DNA of 64,000 nucleotides from assembly GCA_030562195.1 (NCBI GenBank), contig CM060200.1:29489023-29553022 (forward strand), read 5' to 3'. Below are positions 41,901 to 53,900 of the stretch, in pieces. Numbering within the stretch: the first letter of the stretch is position 1; each line of letters starts with the position of its first letter. Position numbers and translations under genes: made by a program. Below the pieces are notes generated by a model. The model was not told the origin of the DNA. It saw only the letters and a list, made by a program, of their open reading frames with translations, and ran no database searches. This DNA comes from Nipponacmea schrenckii. Its lineage: Eukaryota > Mollusca > Gastropoda > Lottiidae.

Positions 41901-44900
41901 GTCACCACAATCTTTTCCATAACTATAAATATAACAGTACTCACCTTAATATCTGTAGGATCCACAGAGGATGATGTTGTGGTATTATCTGTTGATTTAG
42001 ATACTGATGATTGTACAGTTGGTGATATTTGTTGCTGAATATCTGCTGGTGGTTGCAAAGGTTCCACTGTGGGTGATACTGCAGGTTGAACAGGAGGTGA
42101 TGATGAAGGTAAGGAAGGTGGTGGGGCTTCATCCTGAAAACAAATTATATAAAATTCAGAGGTCAAATCAAACAAAATTTAAATATCCAACAATGAAAGT
42201 CTTTTTTTTTTTAAATACATGTGCAAACACATTTTTTATATGGTTTTCAATCATTCTTCTACAGCAAACTTAAACCTAACTGGACTAATCAAATGGTAAG
42301 CTTTCCAATCTCGCACCTAGTTTAATTTAAGCCTTACCCATGACTGTATTGTACGGTGGCTTACATACGACATAATTATTTTTTTAATTTTGAATGTAAA
42401 ACTTTATTTTTCACCTAGGTGAAAACTGTGTGAGAAGTCTGGTAGTTTTAATTTAAAAACTTTATTTTCCACCATGGTGAAATGTGGCTGAAAAGTCTGG
42501 AGTTTTTATTTAAAAATTTATTTTCCAACATGGTGAAAAGTGGGTGAAAAGTCTGTTAATTTTATTGAAAATACTTTTCACCATGGTGGAAAATAAAGTT
42601 TTTAAATAAATACTCCAGACTTTTCAGCCACATTTCACCTAGGTGAAAATACTTTTCAACAGGGTGGAAAATAAAGTTTTTAATTCAAAATAAAAAAAAA
42701 TAATATGTCGTATTTGAACCACCGTAGTATTGTAATACTTTCAACTCCCATAGATTGAGACGACAAAAATCAGATATAAGGTACAGGTAGCGAAGGTTCA
42801 GTTTTGTCCGTTTGACTTGAATCATGAATAATGTCAAATTTTGTTTTTTGAACTAACAGAAGTTTTTAAGTTTATTATATTCAGTATTATTCAAGTTGTG
42901 TAACACAGTAACATAAAACTAAAAGTAATGTAATGTCTAATTCTATACTTTCACTTTAAATTTCAAGGGTCCTAGAAACAATCACTACTGTCATGCAAAT
43001 TGGGTGAGGTGAGCCACAAAACACATTTTCCAGTTCAGCATGACAATCTTCCAAATCTATTGGCAAAAGGTCATAGAATATACTGTAGAAATTAAAATGT
43101 AAAATTAATCAAACATAAAATTCGGTTGACCTTCCTCTTATTATATCAATTTCTAATTGACCTAAATAGAAATTATACATTACCTTTTGCATTGAAAAAG
43201 CAGGAGCTTTAAGCAATGGACATTATACTAAAGTTCACTTTGTCATGCATAGAAATAAGTGAAAACTGTGGTATGTAGAAAGAAATCTTGTTATTAACTA
43301 CATCTGTGTAGCAGTATATTATAAATGAAATGTGTATTTTAAATTGAAACTAGTGCATGCTCTAGTTCACATTATTATATTGTCTAAGTATTGTATTGTA
43401 TATCAGAGGATTGCTGATTAATCTACCTAGTATCCTCTTACTATTGGGTACATCTACCTGAATGAACTAACAGTATTTACTGTCTTTTAGATGACCTTGA
43501 ATCACAATCTGCAACAGTTTGCTCTTTGGTATATAAAAGCAATTTTTTGTACAATCTGTATGAATTATCATGATACAAAGTATATTTTATTTCAGAAATG
43601 TTAGACATGTTTATATCTAAGTTATAACCCAAGAAGTTTAATAAGTCATTCAAAATGGAGCTCTGTGTAGTCAAATGGAAAAATTAAATATAAAGACTAT
43701 TAGAAATTTGGAACATATTGTTATTATTAGGCCACATGGAAATTGTAGAAGAATTAACCCATATATGCCTTGTATTACAAAAGGCATATAACATCGAAAG
43801 CCATAAATCATGAATCTGTTCTATGTTCTGTTATAAACACTACTTCAATGTTTATAATGTAGTTTTACAGATGGAATAAAACCATTACTGATAACAAACA
43901 TATACAAGTTGTAAATTACCTCATTTCACATAAATATTATTGGGTTCTTTAGAGTGGAAATAAATGAGCATGGTATTTTCAAATATATATGTATATATGT
44001 ATTTCCTCCCCCTTCTTGTAATCACTAATCACATTGTTGATATGCCTTAAGTTCAGTTTTGAAATGTCGAGCCTCATTCCATAATTAGAACTGAAACATG
44101 TGTGAATGACTGTTTATGAACAGAGCATTCCTGATCAGATCATAATTCCATCAAAGCACAGCCAGCTCATCTTGTTCTGAGACTAAACTGGACTATAGGC
44201 GTGCTAGCATGAACACTGTAGTGATTACAACAACTCTGCTTTAGGCTTGTTCATGTAAATCGGTTCAATTCTGAAACCATACTTTAAGTTGTTTTAACAG
44301 CAGTCTTTGACTATTTATGTGTCCATTTGAATTTCCAAGGTAAAACTGAGAATAAAGATTGACCATTAAACAGATGACCTGATGTAACTGATAAGAAATT
44401 TTCAAATTAATTCGTTAACATGTCATGATATGTCAAATCAATGATACCTAATAAGCAGATATTATATTAATTAGTAGCCTGTAGGCAATACAACAATTAT
44501 ATCTGAATTATTTCTTCTTTTAACTTTTACAGTTGTAAATCATTAATCAACAATAAGCCATAGAGCATAATATGGAAAGGAATTTGAGAACTGAAACACA
44601 AAATAACCTTTATTGCATTTTTGTACACTTAAATAAGTAAAAAACTGAACTTTGAATTTCAAGAGAGGTTGATTTATTATCATATTATAAGACTTAGATA
44701 TTGTATCATACAATAATAATATTATTACAGGATGATATTAACACATGTTAACAGTAATTAAAATACAAGTAAAGAATTATATTTTATTGATTTAAGGTTA
44801 AGAATTTAGACAATCAAATTTGTTCGTCCTGTGAAATTTATGGTTACAAAAGGAAATAAATCCTATTTCACTAATAGTATGGATCAAGAGAGATCTTAAT

Positions 44901-47900
44901 ACAGACTATCTATCTATAGACAAATGGTTGCCTAGCAAGATACGCCCACATTAAAGTATATCTCACTTTTAACACAAGTTGAAACTCAAACATTATTTGG
45001 GCCTAATCCAAGATCTAATTAGCCTATATTGCACCCACAGTAAAATTTTGACACAATTTTACTAATTCAAGAGATATAACTAAAAAAAAAACACTAATGG
45101 AAAAATCGTCAAATTCAAACTTGACCACTGTCTTATCAATGCATTGCTCACATCAAGTTTCATCAAAATCAATTGAAAATTGTAGCTTTTATTGTGTCTA
45201 CAACAAATGTTGATGGCCCGACTGTAGAACATGAAGCTAGAAGTACTAGTAGAACATGAAGCTAGAAGTACTAGTAGAACATGAAGCTAAAAGTACTAGT
45301 AGAACATGAAGCCAGAAGTACTAGTAGAACATGAAGCTAGAAGTACTAGTACAACATGAAGCTAGAAGTACTAGTAGAACATGAAGCTAAAAGTACTAGT
45401 ACAACATGAAGCCAGAAGTACAAGTACAACATGAAGCAATCTTCATGTACCAATGGAACATAAAGCTAAAAGTACTAGTAGAGCATGAAGCTAAAAGTAT
45501 TAGTATAACATGAAGCCAAAAGTACTAGTAGAACATGAAGCTAGGAGTACTAGTAGAACATAAAGCTAGAAGTACTAGTAGAACATGAAGCTAAAAGTAC
45601 TAGTAGAACATGAAGCCAGAAGTACTAGTAGAACATGAAGCCAGAAGTACTAGTAGAACATGAAGCTTAAAGTATTAGTACAACATGAAGCTAAAAGTAC
45701 TAGTAGAACATGAAGCTAGAAGTACTAGTACAACATGAAGCTAGAAGTACTAGTACAACATGAAGCTAGAAGTACTAGTAGAACATGAAGCCAGAAGTAC
45801 TAGTAGAACATGAAGCTAGAAGTACTAGTACAACATGAAGCTAGACGTACTAGTAGAACTTGAAGCTAAAAGTACTAGTAGAACATGAAGCTAGAAGTAC
45901 TAGTACACATGAAGACAGAAGTACTAGTAGAACATGAAGCTAGAAGTACTAATACAACATGAAGCCAGAAGTACTAGTAGAACATGAAGCCAGAAGTACT
46001 AGTAGAACATGAAGCCAGAAGTACTAGTAGAACATGAAGCTAGAAGTACTAGTAGAACATGACGCCAGAAGTACTAGTACACATGAAGACAGAAGTACAT
46101 GTACTAGAACAATCTGAAGCAAGGAGAACAAGTATTACTTGGTGTACTAGCAGCCTACTATTCAGCCTGGAGAACAATACAACTTAATCTTTTGGAGTAC
46201 TCATTTACCTAGGAGTTTTAGTACAATACTGATACCTCCAAATATCATAGATTATTTGAGTCAAGGAAGTTAGAAAACAGTGCTTGAGAAATGTCAGGTA
46301 GGCAGATATCACTTTATAGATATAAACTATAGCCAAAGGGGAAGAAATTATCAGTATGGCGTAATTTGCTTATTTACAGTACACTATAAGAGAGTTGTAT
46401 GAAAATATTTGAAGAATTCAGTAGGAGAAAGGTTTTGATTAAACATGTCCTGTCAACATCAGAAAATATGATATGAGTAAAGGACACTAATATTGTTCTC
46501 AAAATTTTAATTTGTCTGAATAATTAAATATTACAAAACACTTTACCTTCTTTTTATTCTTTTTATAAGATGATGTTCCCTGACGACTAATAATACTTAG
46601 TGTCCTTGGTTTACGGCAACAAAACGCATGCATTTTTCACCCTTTTACAATATCCATTTCAATATTGAAAATTCAAGCTATAATTTTCACATTAGTCCAC
46701 ATAAACAGGATAGTAATAGTATTATGTTACTCCATTATTTGAATATTACATCCTGAATGAACTACTGAAGATCATTGTCACAGTTATATCTCACTTATCT
46801 CAAATAGAAATGCTAAAATTCAAATAAAGAATAAAAGAATGCAAACACATTAACTACATTCTTCAATAGTTTGTTCCCATATGACTCCTGTAATAATGTG
46901 TTTTCACATAGTTCTCCACAACAAATTCTATGGTAAGTAATTCCAGATATAAGTTAGTTAGTTGTTGACGGTACTATTGTCCAATATATCTGTAGGTAGA
47001 TAGAAGAATACAACCACTATTATATTGACCATGTTCACATGTTAGAATGGCTGAAGGCTATAGTCAACTTATAAGATATGATATCTTTTTAATGATCATT
47101 AAAACTTGTCCTATCTTTACTCTTCATCAACTACACACAAGTAAACACCTAGCTTATCAAACTTCAACCCTTGTATTACAGCTGGTTAAACAATTTCAAT
47201 GTCCCATCAACATTTCCACATTTACTGATTCACAAGTTTGACCCAACAACTATGTGATTGCAAAACTGACCTATAACAGCTAATCCATAAACCTAGTATA
47301 ATGTGACCAGATCAAGATATAATGGTAGTCATTTCACATGTTTATTATCTCAGTTGGAGAATGCTAATGTTGTCAGACCACCTTTTATCAACTCATAAAA
47401 TATGTAAGGTATATTGAACTGACATTTTACACCATTAAAACCCTGGAGCGTGGTGGTCTTTTTAATACTCAGACAGAGGAATACAATCTATAGCTCTATA
47501 AAAACTTGACAAACAATGGAAAGGGAAGGCTTTATTACTTCCATAAAGTTTATTTTCCTTGGTCCTATTGCTGTATGTACATTTACAATTCAATCCTTAC
47601 AATTTTCAAACTAACAGCTGATATCACCTGAAGATTCTATTGCTAGGAATATATGTACAGAATAAGGTATTTATTATTGTTGGTGAACTGTAAATATATA
47701 TAGTTTAAAAAAAAAATACCTGAATGAAGAATAATCAACTGTATATAGACTATATAACAACTACTATTAATATTGCTTGATTGACTTTAATAGAACTTAA
47801 TGTCATTATCTCTTTACCACATAATAACCCACAATCTTTCATTCTTTATCTCTTACAATAAATGTATAAGTGAATGAATAAATGAATGAGTGAATGAATG

Positions 47901-50900
47901 AATGAATTGTTACTTGATCAACAAACTCAAATTAATAGATATATAAAGGTTTTGAAAAAGGAATAAGGTCTACATGAATGAATGAATGAATTTAACATCA
48001 AATTATCGAAAATGAATGATAGAGGAAAGATTGGAACTAAATTACAAAATGAATGAAAGTATAAGCAGAGTGTATTCTTGCTCAATAGTTAAGGAGAAAT
48101 GTTAAATATATGTACCACAATTCAAACAATCTGGTTTAAAGCAGATTATACTACTTCAAGAATTCCAGATCAGTTCCAGACAAAAAATATAAATTCATCA
48201 CAACCTACATTTTATATCATCTCTCATGATTGAAAAATCTTGATAAAAACTCTTACGGTAAGAGTCCTACCTATCAGTTTCATTTGAACCTCCATTTTAT
48301 TATTGAGGGTAATATAGAAAACAAAAGACAATTCTAGTAACATTTTTGATATTTCAATTTTGTTTGACAAATTTTGGCCAATGTGTAACACATTCATGTA
48401 AATTTGACCTGCCAACTTCCATATTTTTCTCTTGTCATCTAACTTCTATTACAAATACTTGTGAATGTTATGACATTTGGGCAATATCATTTATATATTG
48501 AACTTAAGCTTGATGAAAGTAAAATTTGAGTGATGTTAAGTTCTGTGATGTAGGGCTACTTACTATTAATATTTAAATGCTTTAAATGCATTCAAATGAA
48601 AATTGCCAATTTCTGAACAGTCTATTTTTGAAGTCAACGATACACATTTATCATGTCATTTTACTATTAATCTTTAATCAAGATAAAACCCGGAATCCAC
48701 AGAAAAATCAGGCATTTCTATAGAAACTAATTGACCATAGAAACAACTGATCAGTAGAAACAGAGTTTAATATGTAATCGATTGAAGAATCTATAGAAGT
48801 TTGAAATTGATTAGAAACTGTCAACAGATAGCTTGTCATGTTTTCAAAATTCAGAATAGTAAATTTTTTAGTATATCTTTGGGTTGCCTACACTATCTGA
48901 TCCATGTGTGAATATTTAGTTTTCCTTCATGATCTTACATCCATTATTTTAATGCTGTAATCAGTGGTTTTTCTTTCTTATACTATACTATGTTAATATT
49001 GAAAAGCTCCATGTCAACAAGATGTATTGATAAACCAATAATAGTGATTGATTGGATCTAATATTCTACACATTCATAATCACATCTTCAGAAAATCATA
49101 GAAGCAATAAAGTACATTTAAAGCCACTATGAGGATAATTTTATGAAAAGGTTACAAACCCAATTTGAGAAATACAGTGAGAGTTATGATTTTTTGAATT
49201 TCAAGAAAAAAACATTCTGAAACTATTTAAACAATTCATTAGTCATGATCCATCAGGTGGTAAATCAAACATGGATGAGTTAAAACTCCTGAGAATCTTA
49301 TTTTGGGACTGAAATGAATGACAGATTCAAACATCTGCAGGATGGCATCTGCAGAATGGCATCTGCAGAATGGCGCCTGCAGAAATAGCATGACTACATT
49401 CAGAAATGACTCATCCATGCATTTGGTACACACAAATATATAGTGTTATAGAGTAATGACCTCTATTCATCAAAATCCTATAAATCAATAAGAGAACTTT
49501 TAAGCTTGACTCTATTAGTCTCTAATGATTTAAGTCTATTTCATCAGAGTATAAAGCTCTTTCAAAAACTGCAAGAAAAATATTGCTTTATTTTATTTTA
49601 TCTAATGGTAAATCAGAGTTTTAAATTTTCATCATAAAACATCTTTATACCTCCCAATTCAATAATTGACATATGACATTACTAGTAAACAGCTAGTTTT
49701 TGTGAAATGTCATGTTATGCCTTGTGCCTCCAGATATACTATCAGTAAGAAAAGGAATTCGGAAAGAAACATATTGACCTTTCTTGAGAATAATATGAAA
49801 ACTGAATGTCAAACCTGTATCATTTCAACTGGTTTGATTATAATACAGCATTTCAACTGGTTTGATTATAATACAGCATTTCAATTAATCCTTAAGCGAC
49901 ATTTAGGGGTAGGAAACACATGAATAATGAACACAGTTTTTATGTTATACTTCTCCTCAATCTAATACAATAATACACAAAGTTTCAACAATTACACTGT
50001 CTTCATCAGGTGAACAAGACTAAAATCAAAAAGAGTGAGGCCTATATATAATTGTTCTGCATCTGTTATATATAGCCTCACTCTTTTTGATTTTAGTCTG
50101 ACAACAGTGTAATTGTTGAAACGTTGCATATTATTGTATTAAATTGAGGAGTAGTATACCAAAAAAAATTGTGTTCATTATTCAAGCTTTTCAACTGGTT
50201 GATTATAATACAGCATTTCAACTGGTTTGATTATAATAGAGCTCATTTTCGAGATAATTGAAAAATATTATTAAAAAAGATTAAAATAAGCCGACAATCC
50301 TAAATATAGCTCACATATACACTATATATTGATTTCAATAATATGAATTATACCTCTCAATAATATAGATAATATATATAATAATATAGTTTTACCTTTA
50401 TAATTACTCTTTTGAGTTTCTAAATGATATTAACTACTTCTCTAATAATATTATGTTTGCAGTGTTGAGCAAAAATATTTTGTTACATCTGGAGACAGTT
50501 CAAGACATTAACATGACAGTCCAGAAAGTGAATCAATACTGAAAAAACACAAGCCAGACTTTAACTGTGATCATTACTACTTCAATTACCTTAAAGCTGT
50601 GGTTACATCTTTATGTATGGTGATTGCATGAAACTAAACCTTTCTTGTCTTTAGAGAAAATGAATGGTATTGGGGTCATGAAACAAAGGATGAGAAGAAT
50701 GTTCCTAGAGTACTGATGTTTCAAAGGATATTCCCTAATTTTAGCACCTTGCCAGCTGTTTGTAGCTTTTCATAAATGCAAAATATTTCTCATTGACCCA
50801 TCCATTGTGGTTAGGGGTAGTTGATACACATGTAGGCAGAAATTTTTTCATTTTTCTTCTGGTTTGCGTACACATGCATACACATCTAATCAAAGCTGAA

Positions 50901-53900
50901 CATTCTAAAACCATACAGAATACTTGTGTTTTGAATCGTATCTGAATGTGTACAAATATCCTTGATTGACAATATGATTAGTATGAATTAATTTGGGTTT
51001 CTAATCAAAATTACTCATATTGACCTTTTGATATATTAATAATTTCAATAATGTCCATGAACAGACTCAACCCTCATGGCCAATGATCATCAATAACATC
51101 AGTAGATCTAATGATACCAATACATTACATCAGAAATAAATGTCACAAACAAGACAATAGTATTATATCAGTGACCTTATCAGGTTCATACAATAAATAA
51201 ACACAAAGTATAAATACTGAACTTGGCTAGGTCAATATAGTCATGTCATATCATTATCATATCATTGACTCCTATTAAGATAACCATATAGTGATACCTC
51301 AATAAACTGGACACAATTATGATCACTCAGTCATTACCATACCTTTATACACTACAACATAGATATCAAATGAACCATGATGTATAATATCAGTATGATA
51401 ATAGGCCTACTTCAAACACATAATTACGTATTTCGACTTTGGCGAAAACGTATTGTAATCGTTCGGATTATTACGTATTTCGACTTTGGCGAAAACGTAT
51501 TGTAATCGTTCGGATTATTTTATTTTTTTTTTTTTTTTTTGTAATTCTTGGATGAGTTTGCAGACAAACTGGTAAAAGGTGCAGAAATTCTAAATCTACG
51601 GTTGATCTTAGAATGATTTCAATTATCAAATAAAACAAAACCGGAAGTTCTATCTCTGACAGGAAGTGAGAACCGGAAGTTCAGGTTTTTTTGCTTTAGC
51701 AAGTTTATTTTCAGTTCGATTTTGACCGGATTTTCAGATTTGAAAACTTCAATGTATTTGTCAACTAACAATTATAGGTTTTATGCAATTAGGTTAAATA
51801 TTTTATCCACGATTTGCAATTCAATATTCAAGGGTCATCGGCAAAAATTTCAGACCGTGATTTCTCCTTTAATATAAATGGTAAAATTTTGAAACTTTAC
51901 CAGTTGATAGGGGATATGTTTATAATTTTTGAAAAAATGTGAAAAAAAAAATTCCACTTCCGGTTTAGCCTCAAATGACGTAATTACGTAACTTCCGGTC
52001 TATAACTGCTAGGTGAAAAGTGAAAACTGTTTTATAAATAACTTGTCAATAGTAATTGATTTGACCTAAATAATTAGGTCAAGCTGCCATATCGGCCGCC
52101 ATTTTGAATTTTCGTTACAATTCTTAAATCCGAAATTCAGACACTACTGATAGACCGATTTTGATGAAATTTAGCACATAGATACAATGGATCATTATCT
52201 ACCTTTTCTTGGAGACCGATTTTCAAATTTCGTATTTTCTTTCGAATTATTTAAATTTCGATTTTTTCAAAATTAGGTCACTTTAACGGGTACGGAAGGT
52301 GTGACCCACTTAATCTATGACCTTGAAAATTAGGTCAAATAATATTCAATATATTGTCTACGAGTAGATATTTTTTAATTTGGCTTACTTAAAAAATTCA
52401 TAGAGATAAGTTGTCTTAAATACAGCAAAAATTGATAATTTTCATATTTTCGCCATCATTAACCGTTACGGAAGGTGTGACCTAATTATTTTATGAGTTT
52501 GAAAACTAGGTCAAATGATATTCAATATATTGTCTAGATGTAGGTCATTGCAAATTTAGCCTATATAATATTTAAGGCTCTCGAAATACGTTCATAATTG
52601 TAAGCAATTCTAGTTTTATTTTTTTTTTTTTTTTTTTTTTTGTAATTCTTGGATGAGTTTGCAGACAAACTGGTAAAAGGTGCAGAAATTCTAAATCTAC
52701 AGTTGATCTTAGAATGATTTCTATTATCAAATAAAACAAAACCGGAAGTTCTATCTCTGACAGGAAGTGAGAACCGGAAGTTCAGGTTTTTTTGCTTTAG
52801 CAAGTTTATTTTCAGTTCGATTTTGACCGGATTTTCAGATTTGAAAACTTCAATGTATTTGTCAACTAACAATTATAGGTTTTATGCAATTAGGTTAAAT
52901 ATTTTACCCACGATTTGCAATTCAATATTCAAGGGTCATCGGCAAAAATTTCAGACCGTGATTTCTCCTTTAATATAAATGGTAAAATTTTGAAACTTTA
53001 CCAGTTGATAAGCGATATGTTTATAATTTTTGAAAAAATGTGAAAATAAAAATTCCACTTCCGGTTTAGCCTCAAATGACGTAATTACGTAACTTCCGGT
53101 CTATAACTGCTAGGTGAAAAGTAAAAACTGTTTTATAAATAACTTGTCAATAGTAATTGATTTGACCTAAATAATTAGGTCAAGCTGCCATATCGGCCGC
53201 CATTTTGAATTTTCGTTACAATTCTTAAATCCGAAATTCAGACACTACTGATAGACCGATTTTGATGAAATTTAGCACATAGATACAATGGATCATTATC
53301 TACCTTTTCTTGGAGACCGATTTTCAAATTTCGTATTTTCTTTCGAATTATTTAAATTTCGATTTTTTCAAAATTAGGTCACTTTAACGGGTACGGAAGG
53401 TGTGACCCACTTAATCTATGACCTTGAAAATTAGGTCAAATAATATTCAATATATTGTCTACGAGTAGATATTTTTTAATTTGGCTTACTTAAAAAATTC
53501 ATAGAGATAAGTGTACTTAAATACAGCAAAAATTGATAATTTTCATATTTTCGCCATCATTAACCGTTACGGAAGGTGTGACCTAATTATTTTATGACTT
53601 TGAAAACTAGGTCAAATGATATTCAATATATTGTCTAGATGTAGGTAATTGCAAATTTAGCCTACATAATATTTTAAGGCTCTCGAAATACGTTCATAAT
53701 TGTAAGCAATTCTAGTTTAATAACTCTTGTTGTAATTCTCCACAGTAAATAATACTACATTTCTTAATAATTCCCCTTCAAAACTGAAAACAAGTATCAC
53801 CTTTATACCAGTTTAACAAAATCCTTGCAAATATTTAGTAATCCATAAAAAGAACACAAAGGTCGAATACAAATGCAATGTCACTCGTGTATTAAACTAT

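Noticed and set aside
45225..46096. CRISPR-like regular array
   Set aside because: Units are contiguous without unique spacers and the genome is eukaryotic; it is a minisatellite.
52561..52872. Minus-strand 103-codon frame with a Lys run
   Set aside because: It reads through the T run of the duplicated family B element; non-coding repeat.
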